Assembly (NCBI RefSeq): GCF_900141755.1
Contig: NZ_LT670844.1
Span: 5,366,501-5,430,500, forward strand
Length of the DNA: 64,000 nucleotides
Direction of reading: 5' to 3'
Source: Bradyrhizobium lablabi
Lineage (GTDB): Bacteria > Pseudomonadota > Alphaproteobacteria > Rhizobiales > Xanthobacteraceae
Both the position numbers and the translations under genes were made by a program. Below are positions 43,527 to 53,890 of this stretch, piece after piece. The first letter of the stretch is position 1; each line of letters starts with the position of its first letter. The notes beneath the pieces are model-generated. The model was not told where the DNA came from. It was given only the letters and a program-made list of their open reading frames with translations, and ran no database searches.

Positions 43527-44312
43527 CTAGACTGTCTCTTTGACAAACCGGTTGCGCAAGGTGCCGATGCCGGTGATCTCGATCTCGACGACATCGCCGG
43601 CTTTCAGGTCGGGGGAAGCGCCATCGGTTCCCATCCAGATCACGTCGCCGGGCCACAGCGTAAAATATTTCGTCATCTCGGCGATGAACGGTTTTATGCC
43701 GAAGATCATGTCGTTGGTGTGGAAGCGGTTGCTCTCCTTGCCGTTCACTTTGACGATGGTTTCCATCTTGTCGAGGTCGACATCGGTCTCGATCCACGGC
43801 CCCATCGGCTTGAAGGTGTCGGCATTCTTGGCGCGCCACAAGCCGCGATCGGCCTTCTGCCAGCTGCGCTCGCTGACATCGTTGCCGATGGTGTAGCCGA
43901 ACACGCAGGACATCGCGTTGGCCTCGGTGAGGTGTTTTGCCTTTTTTCCGATCACGACGACGAGTTCGCCCTCATAGTGGATCTTCTCGGTGGCGGTCGC
44001 CGGGATCACGACGTCTTCGTCATGCGCGATCAGTGCATTCTGCGCGCGGTAGCCGATCTCGGGCCGATCGGGAACGTTGGGCACCTCGCCGCGCTTGTCG
44101 GCGGCTTCCTTGAGATGTTTCAGGTAATTCAGGCCGACGCAATAAAACGTGCGCGGCATCAGCGGCAGTTCGATCTTCACGTCCGCCAGCGGATGCGAGC
44201 GTGGTGTGCGCTGCCACTCGCCGAAGGGATCGCCGTCGACAGCGACGACACGGTCGCCTTCGACGATGCCCCATGAGGTTTTGTCATTTGCGGTGAATTT
44301 CAGCCAGCGCAT
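43527..44312 (-). CDS. Fumarylacetoacetate hydrolase (FAH)-family protein
   Basis: A 261-residue FAH-fold enzyme. Metal-site residues are visible in EKIHYEGELVVVIGKKAK (ExE) and YTIGNDVSER (Asp), and FYCVGLNYLKHLKEAA begins the core. TLWPGDVIWMGTDGASPDL is also characteristic. Members hydrolyse C-C bonds of diketo acids or decarboxylate and hydrate oxo-acids in aromatic catabolism. It is the last gene of an Ldh, monooxygenase, FAH series, 12 bases after the monooxygenase. Confidence 0.92.
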   Translation of the reverse strand: MRWLKFTANDKTSWGIVEGDRVVAVDGDPFGEWQRTPRSHPLADVKIELPLMPRTFYCVGLNYLKHLKEAADKRGEVPNVPDRPEIGYRAQNALIAHDEDVVIPATATEKIHYEGELVVVIGKKAKHLTEANAMSCVFGYTIGNDVSERSWQKADRGLWRAKNADTFKPMGPWIETDVDLDKMETIVKVNGKESNRFHTNDMIFGIKPFIAEMTKYFTLWPGDVIWMGTDGASPDLKAGDVVEIEITGIGTLRNRFVKETV

Positions 44313-44324
44313 TACATGATCCCT

Positions 44325-45692
44325 TTATTCAGCCGCGATCCGCGGTGAGGTTTTCCAGGCGCCGGCGGCCGGGCGCGGCAAGCCCAGATTCTCGCGCAAG
44401 GTCTTGCCGGCGTAATCCTTGTGAAACAGTCCGCGCCGCTGCAATTCTGGCACGATGTGATGCACAAAATCAGCGTAGGAACCGGGCACATAGGTCGCCG
44501 CAATGACAAACCCGTCGCAGCCGCGGCCGGCGAACATCTCTTCGAGCCGGTCTGCGATCTCCTTCGGCCCGCCGACGATCGCGTCGGCGGTTTGGCCGCG
44601 GCCCGAGAACGTGACAAAATCGCGCGTCGATGGATTGGTCTTGCCCGAGGTTCTTAAGACCCCGTCGCGAATGCCGAGCATGCCCTGCATCCCCTGCAGC
44701 TCCTCCGTCGTCAGCGGCTCGTCGATGCCCTTGGCAGCGAAGTCGAAGTTCAGCCCTTCGGCCAACAGCGACAGCGCATCGATTTCCAGCGGCAGCTTTT
44801 GGATCAGCGCCATCTTGTCCTCGGCCTCGGATTTGGTCGCGCCCGATACCGGCGTGATCAGATTGCAGAGAAACATCTGGTCGGGATCGCGGCCGGCTTT
44901 CGCCGCCTCGTTCCGGATCGCGTCATAGCCCTGTTTGGCGTTGGCGAGATTGCGCGCCGCGGTAAAAATGACTTCGCCCCACCGCCCGGCAAAGCGCTGG
45001 CCGCGGCCGCTGGCGCCGGCCTGGATGACGACGGGATGGCCTTGGCTCGAACGCGGCACCGTGAACGGGCCGCGCGACTTGAAGAATGGTCCGCGATGAT
45101 CGAGCCGCTTGACCTTGTCGGGGTCGGCAAACCGGCCGGATTTCTTGTCGATCAAAAGCGATCCGTCTTCCCAGGAATCCCAGTGGCCGAGCACCACTTC
45201 CATGAATTCGTCGGCGCGGTCGTAACGCAGATCGTGCTCGAGATGCTGATCGCGCCCCATATTGTGGGCCTCACCGTCATTGACTGACGTGACCACGTTC
45301 CAGGCGGCGCGGCCACCCGTCATCAGGTCGAGCGTGGCGAAGCGGCGGGCGACGTCGAACGGCTCGTAGTAGGTCGTCGAGCAGGTCGATGCGAGCCCGA
45401 GCTTTTCCGTGACCATTCCCATCGTGGTCAGCACCACGATCGGGTCCATCTTCACGCAGCGGATGCCGTATTCGACGGTATGTCGATGATCGTTGCCGTA
45501 GCGATCCGGCATCGCCAGCCGGTCGTCGAAGAACGCCATGTGGAATTTTCCGGCTTCCAGAATGCGTGCAATCTCCTGATAGTAATCCGCCGACATCGAA
45601 TCGTCGCGCGAATCTGGATGCCGCCACGAACTCGGCAGGTTGGTGCAGTTCTGCGCCTGCAGGAAGCCGACCATCACCATTTGCCGCGTCAT
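44325..45692 (-). CDS. NtaA/SnaA/DszA-family FMN-dependent monooxygenase
   Basis: A 455-residue protein of the same family as 19973-21352 but a distinct subgroup. MAFFDDRLAMPDRYG, LASTCSTTYYEPFDVARRFA, TLDLMTGGRAAWNVVTSVND and VIQAGASGRGQRFAGRWGEV are the landmarks. TRQMVMVGFLQAQNCTNLP is the N-terminal strand. The FMN reductase it would need is not adjacent. It lies between the Ldh-type dehydrogenase and FAH genes and probably oxidises a carbon-skeleton intermediate. Substrate unknown. Confidence 0.92.
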   Translation of the reverse strand: MTRQMVMVGFLQAQNCTNLPSSWRHPDSRDDSMSADYYQEIARILEAGKFHMAFFDDRLAMPDRYGNDHRHTVEYGIRCVKMDPIVVLTTMGMVTEKLGLASTCSTTYYEPFDVARRFATLDLMTGGRAAWNVVTSVNDGEAHNMGRDQHLEHDLRYDRADEFMEVVLGHWDSWEDGSLLIDKKSGRFADPDKVKRLDHRGPFFKSRGPFTVPRSSQGHPVVIQAGASGRGQRFAGRWGEVIFTAARNLANAKQGYDAIRNEAAKAGRDPDQMFLCNLITPVSGATKSEAEDKMALIQKLPLEIDALSLLAEGLNFDFAAKGIDEPLTTEELQGMQGMLGIRDGVLRTSGKTNPSTRDFVTFSGRGQTADAIVGGPKEIADRLEEMFAGRGCDGFVIAATYVPGSYADFVHHIVPELQRRGLFHKDYAGKTLRENLGLPRPAAGAWKTSPRIAAE

Positions 45693-45723
45693 GCTGCTCT
45701 CCCTTGATCGGCCGGATGCGCTC

Positions 45724-46776
45724 TCACGCGAGATCGAGCTCGCTGGCCAATTTGTATTCGCCGGCCAGTGCGCGCAATTTGTCCCAGGTGGCGTCTTCGA
45801 CGTCGATGCCTGAAACCCTGCGCTGCTGCTCCCGGATAAATTCGACCTCGCCTGGATAGAACACGCCGGTTGAGCCTTCCGATGGCGGTGTTGCCTTCAG
45901 ATAGCGCGCGAACTCGGCGACTTCTTTCTTGAAATCTTTTAAGGGGCGGAACGCGGCGACGTTGAACACCGCCATGAAACATCCGTCATTATGCCGCCCG
46001 GTCGGTTCGACGCCGAATCCCAAGCCGGTGAGCAGTCCGCACAAAACCTCGACCATCGCGGCGAGACCGCTTCCCTTGTAGCCTTCGGTGCCGCCGAGCG
46101 GCAGCAGCGCGCCGCCTTTGCGGAATTGCTTGGGATCGGTGGTCTGCCGCCCTTCGCTGTCGACGATCCAGCCTTTCGGGATTTCCTCGCCGCGCGCGGC
46201 CGCGAGCTGGATCTTTCCGGCCGCGACCGCCGACGTTGCCATGTCGAGATAAAACGGCGCCTCGAGGTCCGACGGCACCGCGATCGAAATTGGATTGGTG
46301 CCGAGCCGCGCCTCGCGGCCGCCGAACGGCGCAACGGCTTTCGGCGAGCGACCGGAATCGGCGGTGGCAAGGCCGATCATGCCTTCGCGCATCGCCATCA
46401 AGGGATAGGCGGCGAGCCGTCCGACGTGGCTCTGGCGGAATACCGTGCAGGCCGCGACATTGGCGGTTTTCGCCTTCGCGATCGTCAGCGCCATCGCCTT
46501 GGCGTTGACGTGAAAGCCAAAACCCCAATGGCCGTCGATCACACTCGTGGTCGGCGTCTCCTGCACGATCGTCCAGTGGGCGCCGGGCACGATGTGCCCG
46601 ACCTTGATGCGGTCGATATAGGTCGGGATCGCGATCACGCCGTGCGAGTCATGGCCGGCGAGATTGGCATTGACGCAACCGACCGCGACCGCATTGGCTT
46701 CTTCATCCGACGCGCCGGCGGCCATCAGCAGCCGCGCCCCGATGCGTGTAAGACGGTCGGCCTGAACGATCGGCAT
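45724..46776 (-). CDS. Malate/L-lactate dehydrogenase-type (Ldh_2) NAD(P)-dependent oxidoreductase
   Basis: A 350-residue member of the Ldh_2 family, which is unrelated to the Rossmann-fold LDH. NANLAGHDSHGVIAIPTYID carries the catalytic histidine region, and VIDGHWGFGFHVNAKAMAL plus RLGTNPISIAVPSDLEAPF the cofactor region. Family members reduce or oxidise 2-hydroxy acids, ureidoglycolate or imines. ATG 46776 has GAGGAAA before it; an upstream GTG/ATG frame is not supported. It heads the operon with the monooxygenase and FAH. Confidence 0.88.
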   Translation of the reverse strand: MPIVQADRLTRIGARLLMAAGASDEEANAVAVGCVNANLAGHDSHGVIAIPTYIDRIKVGHIVPGAHWTIVQETPTTSVIDGHWGFGFHVNAKAMALTIAKAKTANVAACTVFRQSHVGRLAAYPLMAMREGMIGLATADSGRSPKAVAPFGGREARLGTNPISIAVPSDLEAPFYLDMATSAVAAGKIQLAAARGEEIPKGWIVDSEGRQTTDPKQFRKGGALLPLGGTEGYKGSGLAAMVEVLCGLLTGLGFGVEPTGRHNDGCFMAVFNVAAFRPLKDFKKEVAEFARYLKATPPSEGSTGVFYPGEVEFIREQQRRVSGIDVEDATWDKLRALAGEYKLASELDLA

Positions 46777-47110
46777 GGGGTTTCCTCGCGACGCCCGCGG
46801 CGGCGGCGGGTCTTGCTTGTTTGTCTCAAGCCATGGTCTCAAAGCGGTGGCCCGATAGCAATGACCTCTGGCTAAATTCTTGGCTCAGTGGCGACACAAT
46901 GGGCGGGGATCGGCGCCTGCCCGCCGCCGGACGGACTCCGCCACGGCCAAGGTCAGATCGAGCCGGGTTTTATCCGCTTTTCCGGCGAAATTATTGGTAT
47001 GCCGTTTACTCTGACTCACAACTTATCGCCCCTAATAACGCCCATTTAGGCCTCTTCCTCGCATAAACCTCCCTTGGGACGAGCAATGGCAGCCACTGGG
47101 AGCTGATGGC
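46777..47110. other. Intergenic region upstream of the GAF-GGDEF-EAL gene
   Basis: No gene, clear promoter or repeat recognised. It divides the Ldh-type gene (minus) and the GAF gene (plus), so promoters for both must lie here. A TTATCCG...TTATTGGTATG pattern near 46971-47000 is too weak to call. Confidence 0.4.
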
Positions 47111-50100
47111 TTGGAGACGAATATCGCGCGTACGTTTGCGGCGTTGAGTGCGACCAACGAAGCGATCCTGTATGCAAAATCGCCTGAGGAGCTATACGAA
47201 AAAGTCTGTGAAGCCGCGTTTTCCAGCGGGGACTTCCTGGCGACGGCTGTGTTTTTGCTGGAACCGGGCACCGTCATGCTCCGGCTTGCAGCCGGCTTCG
47301 GCGACGATCTCAAACGGCTGCAGGCGATCGATATTTCGATTTTCGCCAACACCCCCGAGGGCTCGGGCGTTTGCGGACAAGCCTTTCGCGACCAACGCCT
47401 GAGCATCAGCAATGATTACCTGAACGATACGCGGTCGCTGGCCTGGCGGACGGGCGCGGCCAAGGAGCATGTCGGCGCGGCGGCGGCGCTGCCGCTGACC
47501 TGCAACGGCCGCAGCGTCGGCGTTCTCTTGGTCACCAGGCGCGACGTCGGCTCGCTGACCGACCCGATCGTCGCGCTGCTCGAGCGCATGGCGGAGAATA
47601 TCTCGTTCGCGCTGGATAATTTCGAGCGCGAAGCGGAAAAGGCAAAAGCTGATGAACAGAAGGAACGGCTGGCGCGCATGTTCGCGGCGCTGAGCGCAAC
47701 CAACGAAGCCATCATGCGGGCCAAGTCGCGTACCGAGCTGTTCGATCTGGTCTGCGAGGCGGCGCTGCATGGCGCGAAGTTTGTCTCCACCACCGTCGCA
47801 CTGGCCGAACCCAATTCGTTGCATCTCCATGTTGTCGCGTCGACCGGACCCGGCGCGGACGAGATGAGGCGGTCGGAATTTGCGATTACGGAAGCGCTCC
47901 CGCAAGGACGCGGGTTGACCGGGACGGCGTTCCGTACCCGGCGGCCTTGCGTCAGCAACGACTTTCTGGCCGACGAACGTACCAGGCCGTGGCACGACAA
48001 TGCGATCCGAAGCGGGGTCAGATCGTCAGCGGTCTTGCCGTTGCTCAATGGCGATCGCGCGGCGGGCGTGCTGATTTTTCATTCGCCCGAGTTGGGGACC
48101 TTCACGCCCGAACTCGTCGAACTGCTGCAGCGGCTCGCGGAAAATGTCTCGTTCGCGCTCGGGAATTTCGATCGAACCGACGAAAAGGCCAGGGCCGAGC
48201 GACAAAAGGATCGCCTGGCCGGGATGTTCGAGGCGCTCAGCGCGACCAACGAAGCGATCATGCGGGTCAAGACGCGGGCGCAGCTGTTCGAGCTGGTGTG
48301 CCAGGCCGCCGTTTTGGGCGGGGTGTTCGCCTCCGCGACTATCGCGCTTGTCGAACCCGATAGCGAGTATCTTCGGATTGCCGCGACCAAAGGCTTGAAT
48401 TACGAGCGGATGAAAAACCACCGCTTCGCCACCTCGGCTGAAAACCCCGAAGGCCGGGGGCTGTCCGGAACCTCTTTCCGGACCCGACAACCCTGCATCA
48501 TGAACGACTTCCTGTCCGATCCGCGGACCGTTCATTGGCATCATCTTGCTAGGGAAGACGGGACACGCTCCGGCGCAAGCTTCCCGTTGCTGAAAAACGG
48601 CAACGAGGCCATCGGCGTGCTGCTGTTTCTTTCACCGGACGAAGGCGCCTTCACCGACGATGTGGTGGAGCTCTTGGCCCGGCTGGCAGAGAACGTTTCC
48701 TTCGCACTGGACAATTTCGATCGCGCCGAGGAAAAGGCCAAGACCGAGGAGCAGAAGCAACGCTTGACGCGGATGTTTGCGGCTCTGGGCGCGACCAATG
48801 AAGCGATCATGCGGGCCAAGTCGCGGACCGAGCTGTTCGAACTGGTGTGCGAGGCAACGGTCGTCGGCGGGAATTTCACCTCCACGGCAATCGCGCTGGA
48901 GCGGCCGGACGCAGAATTTCTGGAAAATGTCGCATCCGCCGGACCGGATCGGGTGCGGGCAAGAGCGGTGCAGTTGTCGGCCGATGCCACGCGCCCCGAG
49001 GGGCAGGGCATCACCGGGACGGCCTTGCGCAGGCGGTTGCCGTGCATCAGCAACGACTATCTGGCCGACTACGGAACCGAATCGCATTTCCACGATGTCG
49101 TTCGGGATAGCGGCACCCGATCGGGCGCGGCATTGCCGCTGTTGAAGGACGGCAAGGCCATCGGCGCCCTGGTGTACCTCTCCAGCGAGCTCGGCGCCTT
49201 CAGCCCCGAATTGATCGGGCTGTTGCAACGCGTCGCGGAGAACGTCTCGTTTGCACTCGATAATTTCGACCGTGTGGACGAAAAGGCGAGGGCCGAGGAG
49301 CAGAAGCAGCGGCTGACGCGAATGTTCGCGGCGCTGAGCGCGACCAACGAAGCGATCATGCGAGCGAAGTCGAGGGCGGAGCTGTTCGAGCTGGTGTGCC
49401 AGGCCGCATCGGGCGGCGGCAAATTCACCTCAACGACCATCGCGTTGGCCGATCCCGGCAGCGATCTTCTTGCCATCGTGGCCGCGGCCGGACCGACCGC
49501 GGAAACAACGCGGAACGTCAGGCTTTCGATCGACGCCGATCGTCCCGAGGGGCGCGGGCTCGCCGGCACCGCGTACCGGACGCGGCAGCCCTGCATCAGC
49601 AATGATTATATGGCCGACCCCCGAGTTAGTGCTTTCCATGCCATCATCCGTCGCGATGGCGCAAATTCGGGTGCCGCCTTTCCGTTGCTGATTCGCGGGC
49701 AGGCCGTCGGCGTCATGATTTATATGTCTTCGGAAAGAGACACCTTTAAGCCCGAATTCGTCGAACTGCTGCAAAGGCTGGCGGACAATGTTTCTTTCGC
49801 GCTCGAGAACTTCGACCGCGCCGATGAGAAAACCAAGGCCGACGAGCGCATCGAATATCTTGCGTCGCATGACAGCCTGACCAATCTGCCCAATCGGGAC
49901 ATGTTCAACGAGCTCCTGCACCATGCGATCGAGGCGGCGCACCGCCACCAGCGGCAGTTTGCGGTGCTGTTTATCGATCTCGATCGGTTCAAGGTCATCA
50001 ACGACTCGCTCGGGCATGATGCCGGCGATATTTTATTGGTGGAAACCGCCAACAGGCTGCGTAACGCCTTGCGTGCAAGCGACGTCGTGGCGCGGCTCGG

Positions 50101-51232
50101 CGGCGACGAATTCGTCGTCATTCTCGAGGAGACCGCGGAAAGCGACGACGTCGAGAACATTGCCCGCCATTTATTGTCCATGCTGAGCCAGCCGCTGCAA
50201 TTGAGCGGCCACGAATGCCACACCACGGCCAGCATCGGCATCGCGATGTACCCGTCGAACGGCACTGACGTGCAGACGCTGACCAAGAACGCCGACATGG
50301 CGATGTATCTCGCCAAGGAAGACGGCAAGAACGGCTTCCGCTTCTTCACCAAGGAGATCAAGACCCAGTCGATCGAGCGCCTGACGCTGGAAACCGCGCT
50401 CCGCCATGCGCTGGAGCGCGATCAGTTCGCCCTGCACTATCAGCCGAAGGTCGATATGGCGACAGGGCAGATCACCGGCGTCGAGGCGCTGTTGCGCTGG
50501 ACCCATCCCGAGCTCGGCGTATTGCCGCCGATGCAGTTCATCCCGCTCGCCGAAGAAACCGGGCTGATCGTGCCGATCGGCCGCTGGGTGCTGAAGGAAG
50601 CGTGCGCGCAGAACATGGCCTGGCAGCGCCGCGGGTTGCGCCCGGTGTCGATGGCGGTCAATCTGTCACCGCGGCAGTTCGCCGACGAGCGCCTGCTGCA
50701 GGATATCGACGAGGCGCTGGCGGCGAGCGGCATGTCGCCGGTGCTGCTGCAGCTCGAGGTCACCGAGAGCATGGTGGTGCGCAATGTTTCGCGGGCGATC
50801 AAGGTGCTGGACGCCATCCAGAGCCGCGGCATTCGTCTTGCGATCGACGATTTTGGCACCGGCTATTCCTCGATGTCGCTGATGAAGCAGTTCCCGATCG
50901 ACACCATCAAGATCGACCGTTCCTTTGTTCGCGATCTGCCGCAGGATTCCGAGGACCGCGCCATCGCCCAGGCGATCATCAGCATGGGCAAGGCACTCGG
51001 GATGACGGTCGTCGCCGAAGGCGTGGAAACCTCGGCGCAGGAAGCGTTCCTGCGCGATCATGCCTGCGATGAAATGCAGGGCTATCTGTACAGCAAGCCG
51101 GTTACGCCGCAACAAATGGCCGACCTGCTGCGCGCTGCCCCGGTGCTTGTTGCCCCGCCGCTGCAGCCCGCGGCAGGCGAGGTGCCCGAGCCATCCGCCT
51201 CGCGATCGATCCTGAAGAGTGCCGCGCAATAG
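47111..51232 (+). CDS. Five-GAF, GGDEF and EAL cyclic-di-GMP protein
   Basis: A 1373-residue cytoplasmic protein, starting with TTG (GGGAG eight bases upstream; no ATG is in frame after the last stop). Five tandem GAF repeats have anchors at residues 11, 193, 375, 558 and 741; each has an [14 protein letters not shown] start, [15 protein letters not shown] middle and ALDNFD coiled-coil end. The GGDEF domain starts near 911, with GGDEF at 997-1001 and an RxxD inhibitory site before it (RASD). The EAL domain has EAL at 1125-1127, NLSPRQF, EVTES and DDFGTGYSS, so both domains look active. GAFs probably sense small ligands. No partner genes are close. Confidence 0.92.
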   Translation: METNIARTFAALSATNEAILYAKSPEELYEKVCEAAFSSGDFLATAVFLLEPGTVMLRLAAGFGDDLKRLQAIDISIFANTPEGSGVCGQAFRDQRLSISNDYLNDTRSLAWRTGAAKEHVGAAAALPLTCNGRSVGVLLVTRRDVGSLTDPIVALLERMAENISFALDNFEREAEKAKADEQKERLARMFAALSATNEAIMRAKSRTELFDLVCEAALHGAKFVSTTVALAEPNSLHLHVVASTGPGADEMRRSEFAITEALPQGRGLTGTAFRTRRPCVSNDFLADERTRPWHDNAIRSGVRSSAVLPLLNGDRAAGVLIFHSPELGTFTPELVELLQRLAENVSFALGNFDRTDEKARAERQKDRLAGMFEALSATNEAIMRVKTRAQLFELVCQAAVLGGVFASATIALVEPDSEYLRIAATKGLNYERMKNHRFATSAENPEGRGLSGTSFRTRQPCIMNDFLSDPRTVHWHHLAREDGTRSGASFPLLKNGNEAIGVLLFLSPDEGAFTDDVVELLARLAENVSFALDNFDRAEEKAKTEEQKQRLTRMFAALGATNEAIMRAKSRTELFELVCEATVVGGNFTSTAIALERPDAEFLENVASAGPDRVRARAVQLSADATRPEGQGITGTALRRRLPCISNDYLADYGTESHFHDVVRDSGTRSGAALPLLKDGKAIGALVYLSSELGAFSPELIGLLQRVAENVSFALDNFDRVDEKARAEEQKQRLTRMFAALSATNEAIMRAKSRAELFELVCQAASGGGKFTSTTIALADPGSDLLAIVAAAGPTAETTRNVRLSIDADRPEGRGLAGTAYRTRQPCISNDYMADPRVSAFHAIIRRDGANSGAAFPLLIRGQAVGVMIYMSSERDTFKPEFVELLQRLADNVSFALENFDRADEKTKADERIEYLASHDSLTNLPNRDMFNELLHHAIEAAHRHQRQFAVLFIDLDRFKVINDSLGHDAGDILLVETANRLRNALRASDVVARLGGDEFVVILEETAESDDVENIARHLLSMLSQPLQLSGHECHTTASIGIAMYPSNGTDVQTLTKNADMAMYLAKEDGKNGFRFFTKEIKTQSIERLTLETALRHALERDQFALHYQPKVDMATGQITGVEALLRWTHPELGVLPPMQFIPLAEETGLIVPIGRWVLKEACAQNMAWQRRGLRPVSMAVNLSPRQFADERLLQDIDEALAASGMSPVLLQLEVTESMVVRNVSRAIKVLDAIQSRGIRLAIDDFGTGYSSMSLMKQFPIDTIKIDRSFVRDLPQDSEDRAIAQAIISMGKALGMTVVAEGVETSAQEAFLRDHACDEMQGYLYSKPVTPQQMADLLRAAPVLVAPPLQPAAGEVPEPSASRSILKSAAQ

Positions 51233-51238
51233 GGGGCG

Positions 51239-51565
51239 CTAGGCAGGATCGGAATGTTTGGCGCTGCCCGGAAATTCCCCAGGCCAGGGCAGCGATGTCT
51301 GATCGGCGAGGGATTTGAGAAACACCTCCGCGCCATCGGCGAAGGTTGAGCCCTCCGGCAATTCCAGGCGTGCGCACCACACCGCCGGCATCGGTTGCTG
51401 TACGCCGAGCACGTCGAACGCCGGGCCCCACCACCATGCGGGAGCCGGTGATCGCACAGACTCCGGAACCGCGCGCCATTGTGCGAATTCGCGCACCACG
51501 CGCTCGAATTGCGCGTTTGCTGCCTGATGCATCGGTTCCTCCACATGGTCGGTTATACGCGCCAT
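51239..51565 (-). CDS. Protein of unknown function
   Basis: A 108-residue protein from the ATG at 51565; a later ATG (MHQAANAQF) is an alternative. It is rich in Trp and Pro, with VVREFAQWRAVPESVRSPAP, AWWWGPAFDVLGVQQ and the end PWPGEFPGSAKHSDP. No membrane helix or cysteine motif is seen. It runs convergent with the GAF-GGDEF-EAL gene, its stop seven bases from that gene's end. No homology recognised; composition and codon use look coding. Confidence 0.6.
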   Translation of the reverse strand: MARITDHVEEPMHQAANAQFERVVREFAQWRAVPESVRSPAPAWWWGPAFDVLGVQQPMPAVWCARLELPEGSTFADGAEVFLKSLADQTSLPWPGEFPGSAKHSDPA

Positions 51566-51602
51566 CGTAACTTTCGCCAATGCGATGCATGGACCCTGCG
51601 TG

Positions 51603-53126
51603 TCAGCGCGCCGCTTCCGGCCGGATCCAAAACCAGCCGGCAACGCCGCCGAGCGCGGCGCAGAGTGCCGTCACCAGCATCACCGTGCGCAGGGCGCGGT
51701 CGAATGCGGCGATGGCGCCTTCATTGACGCCGGCCTGTCCGGCCATCACCGCGTTCAACGCATCGTTGGCCTGCGTGGCCACGATCCCGGCCAGATGATG
51801 TGAAAAGCTCGCAAACAGCACCGCGCCGAGCGTCGCGACCGCAAGAAGGCCAGCCACCCGGGCGACCGCGTTGTTGACGCCGGAAGCAATGCCGGCCCGG
51901 GCTTCGCCCACGGCCGCCATCACCGTTGACGTCAAGGGCGGAACGGTGATGGTCATGCCGACGGCGAGCACCGCGATCGCAGGCAATACGCTGATCCAAT
52001 AGGGGGCGCTGAAGTCTGCAAAAGCCAGCAGGGTCAAGCCGCAGGCGGCGATGATGGGGCCGACGGTCAGCGAAAGACGCGGCCCGAAACGGTCGGCTAG
52101 CGTGCCCGCAAACGATGCGCCGAATCCCATGATCAGAGCAAACGGCAGCAACGCGGCGCCGGCCTGCGTCGCGGAATAGCCGCCGAGCCGGATCAGGCCG
52201 AACGGCAGATAATACAGCGCGCCGCCGAGCGCGAAGTAGAGCAATAGCGTCAGCGCATTGGCGCCGGAAAAATTGCGTGAACGGAACAGCGACAGCGGCA
52301 TCATCGCCCTTTCGCCCAAGCGGGCTTCGATCGCGACGAATAGTGCAAGGAATGCGGTTCCCGCTCCGAGCGCGCCGAGCACGGCCTTGTCATGAAATCC
52401 CGACCCCGGAATTGCGCCAAGTCCCCAGGTGATGGCGGCAAGGCCGATGGCGATTGCAATCGCGCCTCGCCAGTCGAGCGGATTTGCCTTGTCGTCGCGG
52501 CTCTCGCAGGCAAAGCCGGCCGCAAGGCCGGCCGCGGCGATCGCCAGCGGCACGTTGAGCAAAAAGATCGCGCGCCAGGAGATATGATCGACCAGCCAGC
52601 CGCCAAGTACGGGACCCGCCGCCGATGTCAACGCGCCGACGCCCGCCCATATTCCGATCGCGTGGCTGCGCTCGTGCTGGTCGAAGGTCGCCCCCAACAT
52701 CGCAAGACTGGCCGGCGTCAGCAGAGCGGCGCCGAAACCCTGCACCGCGCGGCTTAAGACGAGCACGGTGATGTCAGGCGAAAGGCCGCACGCAACCGAG
52801 GCCGTGGTGAAGACCGCGACGCCGAGAAGAAAAATCCGCCGGCGGCCGTAAAGATCGGCGGCCGAGCCGCCGACCAGCACGAGAGCGCCGAGCAGCAAGA
52901 GGTACGCGTTGACGATCCATTGCGTCGATGCCGCGTCCGCATGCAGCGCCCGCTGGATATCAGGCAAGGCGATATTCACGACCGAGCCGTCGATGAACGC
53001 CATGCTCGATCCGAGGATCGTCGCCGCCAGTGTCAGGTGCTTGCGCTTTTGCGACAGCGCAGCCGGAACAGCCGGTGTCGCGCGGATGACGCCGGCCTCG
53101 CAGGGCGGCCGCATGAAACCAACCAT
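51603..53126 (-). CDS. DHA2-family 14-TM MFS efflux transporter
   Basis: A protein of about 507 residues with 14 membrane segments. DHA2 motifs include GSSMAFIDGSVVNIALPDIQ in helix 1, STQWIVNAYLLLLGALVLVG, LYGRRRIFLLGVAVFTTASV and LSRAVQGFGAALLTPASLAM in helices 4-5. The TTG at 53141 is less likely than ATG 53126, preceded by GAGG; ATG 53114 is also possible. Unlike the EmrB-type gene at 31411 it has no membrane-fusion partner. Likely a drug or metabolite exporter. Confidence 0.9.
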   Translation of the reverse strand: MVGFMRPPCEAGVIRATPAVPAALSQKRKHLTLAATILGSSMAFIDGSVVNIALPDIQRALHADAASTQWIVNAYLLLLGALVLVGGSAADLYGRRRIFLLGVAVFTTASVACGLSPDITVLVLSRAVQGFGAALLTPASLAMLGATFDQHERSHAIGIWAGVGALTSAAGPVLGGWLVDHISWRAIFLLNVPLAIAAAGLAAGFACESRDDKANPLDWRGAIAIAIGLAAITWGLGAIPGSGFHDKAVLGALGAGTAFLALFVAIEARLGERAMMPLSLFRSRNFSGANALTLLLYFALGGALYYLPFGLIRLGGYSATQAGAALLPFALIMGFGASFAGTLADRFGPRLSLTVGPIIAACGLTLLAFADFSAPYWISVLPAIAVLAVGMTITVPPLTSTVMAAVGEARAGIASGVNNAVARVAGLLAVATLGAVLFASFSHHLAGIVATQANDALNAVMAGQAGVNEGAIAAFDRALRTVMLVTALCAALGGVAGWFWIRPEAAR

Positions 53127-53190
53127 ATGGGCCTCGAACAAGCGCAGCTATGGCGATAGCGTGCGCCCGCCACAGGCGCCGCGGAGCGGT

Positions 53191-53661
53191 CTATTTTTCT
53201 TCTGCCACCAGCGTTGACGTCGCCGGCCCTTCGCCCATGATCAGGAGAACGGCGTCTTCATCCTTGGCGCCGTCCCAGTGCACCTGCTTGCCGAAATGGG
53301 TGACAAAGCTTCCGGCTGGCATTGGTGTGGTGGTGGCTGGATCGAATTTCGGTCCCGAGCCCACCCACCATGTCCCCTGGAGCACGACAATATAACGGTC
53401 GTTGGGATGGAAGTGCGGCCGGCTGAAATGGTTGCCCTTGGTCCATTTGGTGTAGACGACATAAAATCCGGGCTTATTGGGATCACCAACAACGACGGCA
53501 TTTTGCGCGCCGCGGGCATCGACGGCACTCCAGGGGATCTGGTCCGGCAATTTGTAGATCACCGCGGCGGGATTGAGTTCGGCCGCGGAACAAAGGCTTA
53601 AGGTGGTGGCGAGAAATAGCGGGATCGCGAGATAACGCCAACGCCGGGTGGGGATTGTCAT
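53191..53661 (-). CDS. Exported cupin-domain protein
   Basis: A 156-residue protein with a signal peptide (YLAIPLFLATTLSLCSAAEL) followed by a cupin. Its metal motifs are HFSRPHFHPNDRYIVVLQG (two or three histidines and a spaced Asp/Glu region) and GSFVTHFGKQVHWDG. It probably binds a metal and acts as a dioxygenase, isomerase or binding protein in the periplasm. It is divergent from the DUF1080 gene by about 230 bases. Function unknown. Confidence 0.82.
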   Translation of the reverse strand: MTIPTRRWRYLAIPLFLATTLSLCSAAELNPAAVIYKLPDQIPWSAVDARGAQNAVVVGDPNKPGFYVVYTKWTKGNHFSRPHFHPNDRYIVVLQGTWWVGSGPKFDPATTTPMPAGSFVTHFGKQVHWDGAKDEDAVLLIMGEGPATSTLVAEEK

Positions 53662-53890
53662 GGTTTCCTCCGCTGAGGGATGGCCTGAGTGCCGCGCCAG
53701 TCCATCTCTTCATTATTGTTATGTCGCCCATGCTAACCGTCGGCACTCCCGCGAAGCAAGATGCGGGCGTGCATGCACTGCAAGCAAGACCCGCGCAGAA
53801 CGCAACCGATGGCCGCGAAAAGCCGTTTCCATTGCGGCGCGGTTTGCTATCTTCGGTTCGCCCAACAAAAATAAAATGGAGGAATTTGTT

